Source of the DNA: Zonotrichia leucophrys gambelii | Taxonomy: Eukaryota > Chordata > Aves > Passeriformes > Passerellidae | Length of the DNA stretch: 64,000 bases | Assembly: GCF_028769735.1 (NCBI RefSeq) | Contig: NC_088169.1 | Span: 38,540,729 to 38,604,728, forward strand | Reading direction: 5' to 3' | In this document: one piece after another, positions 39,614 through 53,319 of the stretch | Numbering within the stretch: position 1 is the first letter of the stretch | How the letters are laid out: each line of letters opens with the position of its first letter | Notes under the pieces: generated by a model | Database searches by the model: none | What the model was told of the DNA's origin: nothing | The model's input: the letters and a program-made list of their open reading frames with translations, nothing else | Program-made: the position numbers and the translations under genes

Positions 39614-42600
39614 GCAGACTGGAAGGAAATGTGGGCCGAGGTTCACTGTAGGCAGCTTGGACTAAATCAAAGAGGAGACAGCAAAGCAGCAATCTGGTTT
39701 GCCCAGCAATCTGCTTTGCCAGCAGTGAAAGGGAGTGACTGCTTGTCATAGCTCTTTATGTTCACAAGGAAATGGTGAAGACCAGCTGTTTATTACCCCA
39801 AGCTTTCCCCTGGACATTTACAGACCTTTAGCTAAACATGCTTTGCAAGCACCAACAGCACTTGCTTAAGTTCTTCCTCTCCTGCTCTCATCATCCACAT
39901 CACAGCAGTGATCCTTGTGTCCCAGCAAGGTCTGCCTCACCTTCTGGGTCAGGCACCTACAGATCAGTGTTGTCCCTGTGTTTCTGGACCTTGGTAATTG
40001 TTACTATCCATCTCAGAGCTGACTTGGGCTCCAGGTCTGTGACAGATGAGAAAAGCCAAGTTTTATGTTTTTAAGAGCTAAGTATGGAACAGCTTTAAAT
40101 TATTAAACTGTTACAGGCTATTAGTGGGTTAATCTAGGGGACATGGCAAGGACAGATGAATAAAACTAAAGTTTTAGCTGCAGTTTTCAGCACCTACTTA
40201 GAGAGGGATGTTCTTGTTTGACCAAGCATGGCTGCATTGCCAAACTCACATCTATCCACTACGGACTCTGAACTTATTGCAGATCCCTGCTCTTCAGAAG
40301 GTATGAATCTGAGCTGAAGGGAATGTAGTGTATGCCATCTCTGAACTGCATTTAGGGGAATTCATATGTTTTATGGTGTGCTTCTGCTGAAGCCACGAGC
40401 AAAATAAATGACTGAATGAAAAAAGTCTCTTTATGTTATTGGAGACCAAAGTATCTAGCAAGTTAACAATAAATACCTTGCTAAATTAAATATTATTTTC
40501 TTCAAATAGCCTCAAGGAGTGTGAACATTCAGCAGCAAGCTGATTGCATAAAAACGGACATCTTAGACAGATGCCAAATATTACAATCAAGGTATCTTTT
40601 AACATCCTGATACTCAGATAAGAGTATATGAGTGTTTCAGACTTTGCATAACCATTCTCTTTACTCCTTAAAGGAAATCAAAGGCACATCTCAAAGCAAA
40701 ATGGGGCTTCAAGTAAAAATTATTATACTAATAAAATTGGATTTTATTATGAAAGATGTTTGTATCTTTCTATATAATATCTGCTTCCTCTCAATGAGAT
40801 ACAGCCTACTGTTCACCATATTGCATTGCCCATAGCTATTTTCTCTTCTCCCCTATGGATATACACATACATGTATGCATGCTTTCCTATCTAACATGGA
40901 GACACTCTCATCCAGTGCTTTCACACATCCTCAAGGGCTTTTTCAACTAATGGAACACGCTGCATCCTTAGGCTGAGATGAAATATTCAACACCTCACAG
41001 AGGTTATGCAATACTTTTTTTTTAAATATGTAATTAAACTACTCTGGTTTACATGGATTAAAAAATTCATAAACACTTCACTCAGTTAAATTTACTAGTA
41101 CAATGGAGTCAGTCCCTGCAAACACTCTATAATTTTCTCATGGTGGCAGCGAACCTTATTTTTTCCCTTTTCCTCCAGAATAACATGAAGGTTGTGATGT
41201 GAATGTTTCATCCTTTTGTACCTTTTTTTTTTATTTATTACAGAAGCAAGTGTGTGAAGCAAGCTGTCTGTAAAGAGCAATCCAGTTGTTTTACTGTAGG
41301 CCCTGTCCCCTCATCTGCTTTCCCCCCACATGTCCTAGGTCTCATTCCCCTGGCCTCAATGTTCATTTGCCAGAGGCCACAACACTGTAGCTCTCTGTCT
41401 GAAGGCTGGCTTCCAAACTATCACCAAAGCAGGTGTATTGTAGCTGAATTTTCCAGACTTTTTTGATTGGGGACTTGAATATAAGTCCTTTTCCAGAACC
41501 ACCAATTTTCATGCGGTTTACCAGACTTTTCTTATTCATTCAGGTTTTGCTAAAAATGCCCAGTGGGTTCAATGGTTTTTGGTGGTAGTGTGACACACCT
41601 GCATACACAAGCAGGTAGGGAGAAAAACTGTAAAATCTTTTTTGCATTCAGAAAACCAACCTAGGAAAGATAAGGAATACAAAATCCTGTTCAGGCCAAG
41701 CTCCAGCTAAGAGAGCATGGGGATAGAAATCCCACTGTGGAGGAACCACTTTACTGTGGACAGGTAATTCTGTACTTGTACAAATTATTTTGTTGTTCCA
41801 GTTGCTGCTAGAAATAGGATACAGGCTAACTGATTCTATGGACTGATCAAAAAGGACAGAAATATTTTCATCTCTTATACAATATAAAGATCAAAAAAAG
41901 GAAAGAGAAAATAGTTCTCAAGCAGCAGTACTGGTTGGGTTCTGTTTTGCCTGCTGTCTGATATATTTAAGACTTCACCTAGTCTTTCATAATGAATTGA
42001 CTGGTAGCTTCAAAAATTATTAGAGAATGAACGGAGAGGTGAACACAGAGGTGGATAGGCAAGACAAAAATACCTCTCCTCTCCAATCTACACCTAATCA
42101 AAGTTTAATTAAAGTTTCTCATGAAAGTCACCTGGATGCGAGTCCTGATTTATGCTCCCATGATTTAATCATATCATCATCTGGCTTTCTGACTGAGAAA
42201 TTTAACTATTATTCTAAGTGTAGAGCAATCCCACTAAGTTTCTTGCCTAAGCATCAAAAGTCCTCAGGTGCTGGTTTTCCAAGCTGAGAGTAATATTTTA
42301 GAAATAAGTATGTCCTGGATTTTATTTCTTCCCCTATGATGATTTGTCCCCCATTACTAAGTTACATGAATGAATGTGTTCTGCTCATAAAGAGTGACCA
42401 CACAAAACAACATCAGAGACAAATCCTGAATTTGGTTAACAGAAGCTGCCTTGTTTTTCTTTTCTTCCAGCTTTTCCTCTTTAGCTATATTTTAAAATCA
42501 GAATAATGTTTATTTAAGTGACTTAAATAAATGTCACCCTTAGTGACTTTGTACTGAGTAAGAGTGATTGAGAAGTTGTTCTGGGGGAGAGCGAGAGAAG

Positions 42601-42950
42601 GGCTCTTCTGGGACCTCAGTAAAAAAAACCCTTTTTTTTTTTGACAACAAGAGTATCAATAATATAATTACTTTAATAGGACAGACTTGAAAGGAATAGA
42701 TGTAGTGAGTAGATGCTATATTCTTTCAGATGGAGGGCACAGGTGTTCATACAGCATCAGAGCTAAGACTGAATGGAATTTCCCCATCACCCTATGCAGA
42801 GCTGATCATGTCCGTGGAGGGAAGGTCTCCCTTTCTGGCCATTTGAGCAATTGTGTAATACAATAATTGTACTGTATACAAAAAACCCCCTGCTGTATTG
42901 CTACAGGATGCTCACACATTTCATTAACTTCTCTCTACCCTTTTTTTTTT
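39614..42950. other. Noncoding, nothing recognised
   Basis: About 3.3 kb of AT-rich sequence with no identified repeat family or conserved reading frame. Short poly-T runs occur near 41220 and 42630. Confidence 0.5.
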
Positions 42951-42953
42951 CAG

Positions 42954-43160
42954 ATGAAGCCAAGGCCAGGCAGGTGCTGCAATCAGCAGGTGGGAGCTGT
43001 CTGCAGGCTCCCCCGGTTCCATGAGCTGGTGGAGCTCATCCTGCAGTCAATGACACAGATGGCACAACAGGGCCTGGAGGCCGTGCTGGACATTCAGCCC
43101 AGTGCACACAGCCCTGTGCCTGCTCACCTGTGGTGTGGCTCACTCCCTCCTCAATGAGCA
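42954..43160 (+). other. GC-richer open segment behind a strong acceptor-like site (possible exon or decayed repeat)
   Basis: A polypyrimidine run ending TTTTTTTTTTCAG at 42943-42953 precedes ATGAAGCCAAGG. From that ATG a 67-codon frame runs to a TGA near 43157, with protein-like stretches such as FHELVELILQSMTQMAQQGL. The segment is clearly GC-richer than its surroundings. I do not recognise the product. No donor-framed partner exon was found, so it may equally be a fragment of a dispersed gene-like repeat. Confidence 0.2.
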
Positions 43161-43169
43161 GTGCTCTCC

Positions 43170-46100
43170 TGACCGTCATCAATGCACACCACCCCTCGAT
43201 CCATGTAGAGTTTACCTTTCCCAAAGCTATAAGTTGCATATTATATTAATATCATGAAGGCTTCTCAAGCCCTAAATATGACCCCTAACAGAGCAGATGA
43301 GACCTATGCAAGATCACCGACTCCTTGAATGCAAAGTCTTCAGCAAAGCTCCCTTTACAGATGTGTGTCTTGTAAGATTTTCCTCTGCACCTTCAATTTA
43401 AAAATAAATTGGTACATATGAAGTGTGCATGAATCATTTAAAAATGTCACCAGGGAGTTACATTAAAGGGTAATGTAATACTCTGTAGAAATTAGAAATA
43501 AATCTCCTAGCACAGAAAACTGCTGTACTGCCGAACAGCAATTACAAGCAAACAAAGGGAAACAATAAGATTCTTGAATATTCTGGCTGTATCTCCAAAC
43601 CTAATTAGTTCAGCCTCGAACAACATCAAAGAGTGCTTCATTAATGAACCTCTGAATCATCTGTACTCATCTGTGACTGATAACCATGACTCAGTTTTAC
43701 CAGTGACAAGGATGAGGTGGTTTGGTAATAAAGACATTAAATTGCCCACTATCTTAAATTCTGCCATGAACTTGCACGGGCAGGCTGTCATCTCTGCATG
43801 TCAGTTCTTCAGTGAAAGGCAGTACTCCTCATGTGTACTGTGACATTTATATTTCTCATAGAATGGATCATGCACTGCAATGAGCCTTGAGCCCAGCAGA
43901 GTCTCCTAGGTAGTCCTGGAGCACTTGGGAATGCAAAGAAAGCACTCATAGATGGGGGTCCTCAAATACAGAATGACCTAATGCTCCAGATATTTCACAA
44001 GGAAGAGGTTTTGGAAACATCGAAGTCACAGCAATTGAAAAACAGGAACATGGTTTTAAGGAAATTATATTTAGGAGTTCATAGAGAGGAATAAAGGGGA
44101 AGAAATAGTCAGCAGGGCTAAGTTTAAATGAAAAGAGAAAAGACTAAGTTAACTTGGGGAAAAAAAATAAAATTGTTATCAGATGTGGAGAGTGATTAAT
44201 GAGAAAAGTGAACAGAGTTATTTTCATTGGGAAACCAGACAAAGCTGTTTAATGAACAGAGGAAAAAAACTACCTCCAATAGTTAATTAAAACAGTACTG
44301 CTCCTGTAAGGTACTAGGTAAAACTAATAATGACAGATGTCGTTGTATTTAGAATTATATTGATGACAAAAGTACATTTTAGCTGCTTCTTTCCTTGCCG
44401 AGACGCATCAATAATGCATACTTTAATTACATTCAGCTACAGAACCTATGTATTTGAGTGGTGAGGCTTTGGTGATGGATAGAGATGTCCAACAATTTGT
44501 CATTTTGCAGAGTACAGCACAGGGACAAGCCTAACTTACCTGTGTACAGCTGTAAGTGTAATTCTCTAAAGGAAAACTGGAATGTATGTATTAGAAAGTA
44601 CATTCTACTGAATATTAGGAAGTCACTAACAAATACTGGGATGAATTCTGGCCTTCTCATTGTAACTAAGACATACTATTAGATGTATCTGAAGTACAAA
44701 CAGTCCAAAGAGTGACATCAAAACAGAAAAAAGAGATGATACTTCTATGACAAAAAATGTTGCAAAATCAGAGAGATAACCTGAAAATTAGCAAAAATAA
44801 TGAAAATATAACATTTTAGGAAAAAGTTATTATGGTTTCAGGAATTTAGATACTCTAAGAAGGTTTATCTGATTTTTCTAATGCTCTTGTAACTCCACCA
44901 AGAAAAAACAAAGCTGAAGATGTGTTTACATCATGTATTTTTAAGTGGCATCAAAAATTCTGCCCAGGTTTTGTTGCATATTGGCATATACCCCTTACAG
45001 TGCTCTACTGCTAACATTTAACAATACAATAATGGTAAGATTATTGTTATTGAGAAGCTGTCAGGCAAAATCCTGTTTACTCTAGCATGTAATAAAATAC
45101 AGGTATAACAAACTTTTCTGTCAGTTTTAGATTTTGAATATGGCTGGATCTGACACCAGTTCCCTATATAACAAATTCTGCCTGTCAGTTTAGATATTTT
45201 AAAATTTACTTGTGGCAAAACTAAATTGAGATAGCAATGTTGGCTTTTCATTTCTTTTAAGTATGAAGTCTAAGGTTAAAATTTCTTCAACCACAAGTAC
45301 TCTAACTGGAGAGCAGGAACTGATTGCTGTTTAACACCTGAAACAATCCTGTGTGGCAGGATCTGAAGTTATTTATTGCTTTTTGTTTTTTGGTTTTGTT
45401 TTTGGTTTTTTTTTTGCTTGACTGTAGAGAAAGATGTGCTTTTCAGATTTTACTTCTGGTGAGAGAGATATTTATTTAAATGTGAAATACTGGAGATGGA
45501 ATGTATGGGCAATGTCTGAGACATCTGTTAGGAGAATTTACAATTTCCAAGATTGTCTTCAGGACATGATGACATGCAGCTTGTTTTGGCCTGGAGACTG
45601 TCTTGTCTAGAGGCAGGAGTGTTGAAGAGTGGCTGCTTTTGTACAGTTGGGCATCTGGCTCTCCCTCAAGTCCTCACAACAACTTTGTATTGGGGAGCTT
45701 CCCACACCCACAGGTGTCCTCATGGACTTCTGGGGTCTGGTGTAGTTCAGCCCACCACGCCCTCATGCACAGAGTCTCTTTGAAATGGCCAAAGGGCAAG
45801 ATGCAGCGTTTCCATTTCTGGATTCTAGGGATATTAATTCAAGGGTAAACTGCCATGGAATGGCCAGACTCGGGACAGTCAGCATGTGATACTTTCAGAC
45901 CCCCCTACTTCTGCCATGCACTACCTCCCTTGGCAACCCCCCAGATTTCTGACAGACTCCTCTACAGTCCAGCTTCCATTTGTGCTTCAATCCCTGCCAA
46001 GTCCAAGTCATAGAAGGTAAGGCCTCTCTTCATATGAGGCAAGCTCCGTGGAGGTGCCTCATATGGGGTCAGAGAGACCCTGTGACAAAATGGCAGCATG

Positions 46101-49100
46101 AACAGTGCCCCTAATTAATGAGCACTCAAGGTTTTCCCACTCCCTTTCTGGGGTGTCCTTAAAGCCCTCCTCACCTCCTAGCTCACAGCTGAGTGAAACC
46201 TTTGTGAAGTCATGCATAGATAGCCCTGATGGAGCCCGTGGTGCTGCTTGTGCAAGGAAGCTCTCCTGTTGATGTGGTGTTCAGACTCTTCTGTGTCCAT
46301 AAGTGCTCACAGCCTGTGCCAGATTCTAGTTCCTTTTAGGCACATGTAAGCTGCTAAATCTACAGAACTTCTGGGCACAAAGAGATGTTTGGAGAAGAAA
46401 CTACTTCAGAGTTTTAGCTTTCAGAGAGCTTTTTTGGGGTACACATTTCTTGACTCCTGCAACCTGCTTCCCACCTTTGTTGCTGAATTTCTGAGAGATA
46501 CCTCTAGGCTATCAACCTGATGTCAGTGTGGAAACACTGCAGAAAACTGAGCCAGATTTATTGGTTATGCCTCTTCTACCATTGAGATGTCCCAGACCAG
46601 TCAATGCAGTAGAAGGGAACACAGGAGACTGTAAATCCTAGGCTCAGTTACTTTTTTGTAAGGCCAAGGCTTTTGACACGAGTGGAGCAAACATGAAAAG
46701 TCTCTATTGGAAGCTATCCATGTAAAGAAAACTTTCAGTGCTGAAGATATCTTAAGGAAGTTGGTTTATGTCAGTCCTGTTAGTCTCTGCCAGGGAAATA
46801 GATACCTAGTATTTGGTTTTACTTTACTTCAGTCCTCAAATAAAACTGTCTTATAGTCAAGTTGCTTCTCCTTTTATTCCCAACTGCTAGAACCACCAAT
46901 CAGACACATATGTGGCTTTGTCCCCTGTATCAGAGCACTGTAACATCTTATTTTATACTTCCACTCTCATCTTTCCTTGAAAGCCCATTCATGTGGGCTT
47001 TTGTTTTTGTTGAACATCCTCAATCTCTCCTTTCTGCAAGTCTGAGCTCAGAGAACTTGAAGCATTTATCATCATGTGAGATTGCACTGGAGTGATGTGA
47101 GGTGTTACCAGTGAATAATTTTTCATTCTCAGTAATCCATCATATGAAGTCAGACAGCACAAGCACCACAAGTTTTGTGTGGCTGCAATAAAGTTCTGCA
47201 GTGGCAGAAAAACAAGATTAAAAGATTGTATAGTAAATCTTGTAATTCTTTATTCATCCTTAGACTTGAATACTAGATGGATCCCTCTCCCCATATTGAG
47301 TTGGAGAAGAAAGAGAGGTGACTTTTGTGAATGAAAAGGAACATGCAGGTGACTAAAATATTCTATTGCTTTTTCCTGTCAATAGTATTCTAGATAGAAT
47401 ACAAATTCAACAAGGCCAGAATTTTTGGACTTGGTAGCAGATGCACGGAAGTGCAGTAAATTTGTGGGGGAAAACGACTGATCAGCTCAAACTATTTCAT
47501 ATGAAGTGGAAGTCCACTAGAACAGACAAATGCTAAAATGGATGGGTGTCTTCTGTCCTGTATGACTCCCTTCTGGGAACTAAAACTACAATTAGGACAA
47601 AAAATGCTGTTCCCAGGAAGGTGGAATAGTCATTCAGTGTTCAAGTGAACAGGAAAAAAATGTGTTTTGTAAAGATTGTTTCATTCTCTGCAGCTCTTGT
47701 AGCACAGAATCACTCATTAATATTTGCTCTGTCAATTAAGTCTAAGACAAATATTTTAATAAAAATATTATTCTCACTGAAGTTTAAACATAAAACCAAG
47801 GGAGGTTGCAAATCATCTCATGACATGAATGCTTTGATATTAAAAATAAATATTACTTGGAGAAGTAAAAGCTATATGAAAAATACAATTTGAAGTAAAC
47901 AAATTGAAAAATACAATTTGAAGCAAATACATAAACCATTTTGTACAAGTGCCAGAATTACCAATATCCTTCAGATTTAAAAGGATAAATTGCTCTCCAC
48001 AGCAATAGAACCTGAAAATACCATGGCTCCTATCCACTAGGCAATGACCCAGGGAGTCATTATTGGACTGGAAGGCTGGAGTTGCAGGGAGGCATGTTCC
48101 TTAATGCGCTCTAAGAAAATCACTGAGCAGAGGGAAGAGTAGAAAGGAAACACAGCAGGTGGCTGGCCCAACAGTGGTTGCTGTCCTTGCTTCCTTCCAA
48201 AGTCAGTGGATAGAGGAGGAGGGTCCTGCCAGGCCAGCTGAGAGCAGGATCCTGCCATCCATATATCCTGCATTGTCCACATCTCCACTGCCTTAAGCTA
48301 AGAGCTACATGAAAAACTTCCAAAAGGGAGAGTGAGGCAAAGAAATTAACAAAGTAAGAAAATGGACGGAGAGCAACAGAGAGGGTGTACAAGCCAGAAG
48401 GGCACTTGAATGAGGAGAAGACCCACACTTACATAGCAGCTTGGTTTTGCTTCTCTCAATAGGAGAGGGCAGAGTTAATGCTTTATCTTGCAAGAGTTAA
48501 GGACCCAGTTGAGGATCTCAGATCTCATGTTAACTGTAGTTTAGAGCAGGACTGAATTAATGCTTCAAGCTGAACAATTGTAAGAAGAAAATGTTCAGTG
48601 AGAGAGACTAGAGATGTAAACTTGGAAAAAAACAAAAGAAGGAAAAATGACATGAAGTTTTGCTGGTGGAGGTGTTAAGGAAAGGATGGATTTTGAAGGA
48701 TGTTGAAAAAGTAAAGTTGATCATGAGAAGCCCAAGACAGAGAACTGCACAGCTGGAAATTTGAATTACTGCAAATGCATCTGAAATGCCTGTGGCAATT
48801 ACATAAAAGAGAGACAGGAAGAAAGAAAATCCAGTTTTAGTTGTATTAAGCTAAGGAAGTACAGGCCTAAGCAATATTCCCATGTCTCCATCGAGAGGGT
48901 CACAAAGTATGACAAACCATGTACCTAATGCAAGCTTGTTCTTGTGCTTAAAATTTAGGCAAATAGGGCCTTCTCCTGAAGGCTTTTAAAAGTACATTCC
49001 TCACTCCACTAGATATACATAAGCCATACAATTTAAAAGAACTGATGAGGTAGGAACAAAAAATTGAGGCAAAAATCTGGTTTCTGAGTTATTCAGTCTA

Positions 49101-51475
49101 GATCTGTGCACCTTGTAACACTCCACTTCCCTCCAATATTTGGGCAGAGGAGTAGACACAGGTTTGTGAAGCAAGATTCCACAAAAGAAGGAGAATTAAA
49201 ATATATGCCAGCAGTATGCTGACTGAGGAATAGAAAGACTGCAGAGCAGACAGGATATCACATTGAGGAGTGCTGAAGAGGGAGGAGCTGATGAAAAGAG
49301 TCAGTGACAAGAGCAGAAGAGATACAAGAGATACTTTTGTACCTCTATTACTCAGAAGGATGACAATGCCTTCAAAAGCAAGTCAAAATTAGACTACAGT
49401 AGAGCTTTGGAGAGGATCCCAAGTTTTTTGTGCCCTGGATATATCAGTTAAGCAAGGAATAGTTGTAACTTTGTAATTCAACTGTTAAAGACAGGTTTGA
49501 GTCACATAAACTCAGGTCCAGTTCTAAATCTTCCTTGAATTTGAAGGGTATTTCCATTTGGATTTGATTCAGCACCACTATTACTTTTAGTGGAACTCCA
49601 TTGCATATTGAGATCTGGAGATATTCTTAATTTTTAATGGCATTTTGATTCACATTTAATGCTTATTAAAGAAGGGGACGTATAGGATTTATTTGAATTG
49701 GAACTTATTTTGTCAATGTAAGATAGATCACAGTAAAATTAAATCAGCTCATGTATACATTAGTCAATACTATGAAAGCTGATCATATAGATTAAAGAAT
49801 AAAATTTGGTTGCAGTTCCATAGACAGAGCTACCCCTCTGTAAAGCATCAAAGACAACTTCTCTAAGAACTGTTCTCCAATGAAAGCAAATTTTTTATTC
49901 CACAAAAAACTTGTTAGAAGGCTAATGCATCAGAGATGGTTCCTGTGGAAGTGCAGTTTGGTTAAAATCTGTTGAGAAAGTCAGACAACCATGTTTTCAG
50001 AGCAGTTTTCACTATTCACGACTGTTATGGTGAACTGCAAAGTAGCAGTGTATAATCACATCCTGCTCTGACGTAAAAATGGGATCTTTTAATTTAAAAT
50101 AGGAGTTCTCACACTATCTTCTCACCAGCAGAATATTTTAAGCATTACTGCATATCATGGTTCTTCATGCTATGATCTGTAATACTAAAATTCAAAGTGT
50201 GAGAAAAGGAGATTGATTCACATGCCTCAACTATGAAGTACCTATCCTGTTATTGATGATTTTACTCTAAAATCTTGATCTACAGTGGAACATTGTCATA
50301 AGAAATTAGGTGTGATAACTTTGAAATAGTATTTTATCAATGGAAGCCTTTTTAGATTCAACCTGAAGAAAATACATGAGATCACCACACTTTTCAAAAA
50401 ACCTCCTAAGTCTATCCCATTTGTGTTCACTTAAAATCAGTGGGAAGTAACTAAATGACAAATCAATTTTTAATGAAAAATATTTTTGCTAAATATATTT
50501 CTTTGGGAAGCTACAACAAAATGAATTATACAGTTCTTTCATTGTACAACTCAAAAGAGAATACTTAATAACACCATGCAGCACGAATTGTGCTTGCATA
50601 GCGATTTTCACAGGATGTCTTAAGGAAAACTACACATAAAGAGTAAAAACCCACAAATTTAAATCATTGAGTGGAAGGCAAGGAGAACAAATAAAATTTA
50701 GGGCTAGATTTATAATCAGAAATTGAATCAACAGAACAAGCCTCAGTAGGCAATATGCTCCAGATGTGAGAAATAGTACCGCAGCAAATCTCTAGCTTCC
50801 TCTCTAGCTTCCAACAAATGTTATCATACCATTAAAACAGCCGAAAAAAATAGCACAGTTATTACCATAGTGACATTCTGCCACATATGTGAACAAAAGG
50901 TAGTGGGTTGTGCTAGGTTAAAATAGCACAAAAGATGAAAAGTAATATAGAGCTTTTCATAACAGATGTACTGGCTGAAAAATGGAATGATGAACAAGAA
51001 GATTCTAAGCTGTGGTAATCTCTGTTGGTTAATATGTGTGTTGGGGTCCTTGTAAGAGACCAAAAACTGACTAGTAACAGTAATCCTGAAAGGAGTAAAG
51101 TTTCTGGACCTGTTGGTGCTTATGTATCCAGTGATAATGCAAACCTGAGTTTTAATCTCAGCAAGCTTCTGAAATAGTGACTTCACAAGTGCATCCATGG
51201 TTTTCTAGCTAATTTATACACTGGTGTCATATAAATGGAATGTTTTCACTTACAAATAACTAAGGACTCTGTCATAAGTAATAGATTTTTCACACAGAAA
51301 ATTTTGAACTCTCCCAATGCTCAGTAATTTAAATAAAAGCCTTTAATCAAAACTTTTAAGCCTTTGAGCACAATTGGGAAGGTATGCATCAGAAGCCACA
51401 TGTGGTATGAAAAACACCTCTAACAATACTTCAGTCACATTGTGACTATGACAAATATTCTCTCTTCCTTTGCCA
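43170..51475. other. Noncoding, nothing recognised
   Basis: About 8.3 kb without recognised genes. It is AT-rich except for a GC-richer patch at about 45540-46330. A T/G-rich tract lies near 45376-45418. A short direct repeat (AAAATACAATTTGAAG twice) lies at about 47879-47925. No repeat family could be assigned to the GC-richer patch. Confidence 0.5.
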
Positions 51476-51479
51476 GCAA

Positions 51480-51780
51480 CCCATACCTGAGCTTTTCTAA
51501 GCTGGCACTTTCTTCACTGCCTCCTGCACAAGGCTCAGATACATGACCAGCTTGCTGCAGGGCACAGTGTTAGTACAATGTCAGCTGAGAAGAAAGAGAC
51601 ACTGGTGCACACATTCCTAGACCATGGCAAGGTGCAGGAAGCCATTGCTGCCATCCCTCCTCACAGTGAGCTCCACGGAATGCCATTGCATCACACTCAT
51701 CTTGAGCTGGGGCACATTTGCCAGCTCAGCCGTGCGGCTGTTCCAGTGGCTGTGGCTGAGCTCGGGCACTGACACTTCCA
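51480..51780 (+). other. GC-richer segment with a 64-codon open frame abutting an LTR
   Basis: A frame from ATG at 51578 to TGA near 51770 reads SAEKKETLVHTFLDHGKVQE and ends with AAVPVAVAELGH. It ends 12 bp before the LTR boundary at 51784. Composition contrasts with the AT-rich flanks. The product is not recognised; it could be a remnant of a multicopy gene or of sequence carried with the LTR. Confidence 0.2.
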
Positions 51781-51783
51781 CAC

Positions 51784-52162
51784 TGTGACCGTGTTTGCAG
51801 GGGTCTCAGGATGAGGGAAGAGATGAGGATCTGACTCCATGTTTCATGTATTATTTTATGATATATATTATATTAAAAATATACTAAAAGAACAGAAGAA
51901 TGGATTTCATCAGAAGGCTAGCTAAGAATAGAAAACGAAGAATGATAACAAAGGCTTGTGTCTCAAAAAGAGAGTCTGAGCCAGATGACTGTGATTGGCC
52001 ATTAATTAGGGACAACCACATGAGACCAATCACAGGTGCACCTGTTGCATTACACAACAGCAGATAATCATTGTTTACATTTTGTTCCTGAGGCCTCTCA
52101 GCTTCTCAGGAGAAAAAATCCTGAGGAAAGGATTTTTCAGAAAATATCATGGCTACGCTACA
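51784..52162 (-). mobile_element. Solo LTR of a second passerine ERV family, inverted
   Basis: Read on the minus strand it starts TGTAGCGTAGCC and ends AACACGGTCACA, a TG...CA element of about 379 bp. It has two CCAAT/ATTGG elements (TGTGATTGGTC and GGCCAATCACAG) about 30 bp apart, the block CCTCAGGAACAAAATG, and an AT-rich ATATATATCATAAAAT segment before the GAGTCAGATCC end. I recognise the family as abundant in songbirds, from memory. No target-site duplication or internal gene is visible. Confidence 0.78.
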
Positions 52163-53195
52163 CTTGCTTCTAGTCTGAGCTGATTCTTGTGTCAGCTCCC
52201 TAGTTAATGTCACAAAGCACTCAGGAGGACATCAGTCATTGTATCTAGTCAGAAAAATCACTGATGTCAAAGTCGAGGAAACTTATCAGCCACCTACTTC
52301 ATTGCTCTCCAAACCCCAAGAGTTGCTATTAGGGAAAAAATACCTCCACCAAACCCACAAAAACTCCAGAAATATCTATGGATAGAAAAAGAAAAGAGCA
52401 AAAAACTCCTTTCTTTTCCTTTGAGGTTGAATGAGACTGGAAACCTGAAGGGGCAGGAGTTTTGTAGTGTTTTATCATTAATTTGGAGGCCCATGCTTTT
52501 GCCTCCTTACAGCTTGATAGGTGATATTAAATGGTTAAGGTAGGATGGTATCATGAAAAATGGGTAATTCTATTTCCCTCTCTAGGTCTGATACATTTTC
52601 CTTTGGAAGAGTGGCTTGCACAAAATCATGGAATGTAAATGTTTAAAGGAGGACAATTGAAGTTCTACTGAATCTGTGGTTACTTTTTGCCATGGTTAAA
52701 CAGAATGCCAAAATATAAGGACAGTTGATTTGCTAAAAGGGGAAAGAATGTATAAGATAGCATAATTAAATTTACTTCAAAATGTCAATAAATCAGAAAA
52801 GGAAAGCAAGACTTTGTGGTTTTATCAGAAGAAAATCAAAAGTAATCTCTTAATTTTGCATGCAGTAACACATAAGCTTATATTAATTTAAACACAAAAT
52901 GCTGCTATCTTGGGAGATACAGCTTGTTTCAGATAAAAACCAATCTGCCTTATTGTCTCCAATGTGTGGTAATGCATAGGTAATGTGTGGTTCCTTAGGA
53001 AATACAGAATATGAATTCATCCATCTCCCCAGGGCTAACACTTTAGCAGATGATGAAATGTACATTACTTGTTTGTGGTCTCTGAATGGGTGAATATTGG
53101 AAGGCTTACCATGGCTAGGCCCTTACCTTGCATAACCATGAATGAATCAAGCAACAGTGAGTCAATAAAATCAATTACAGAGGTTTTGCTTTGTT
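52163..53195. other. Noncoding, nothing recognised
   Basis: AT-rich sequence between the LTR and the T/G-rich tract. No repeat or coding signal was seen. Confidence 0.5.
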
Positions 53196-53196
53196 T

Positions 53197-53316
53197 TGGT
53201 TGGGTTTTTTTTTTGTTTGGTTGGTTGGTTTTCGTTTGTTTTTTTCTTCTTTTTTTGTGGTTTTGGTTTTTTGGGGTTTTTTTGTTTGTTTGTTTGGGTT
53301 TTTTGGGGCTTTTTTA
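53197..53316. repeat. T/G-rich low-complexity tract
   Basis: About 120 bp almost free of A and C, made of TTTGG, GTTTG and TTTTGGGG units. The 82-codon plus frame (Phe/Leu/Val/Trp-rich) and the minus frame (Lys/Pro/Asn-rich) here are composition artefacts. Confidence 0.8.
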
Positions 53317-53319
53317 AAT

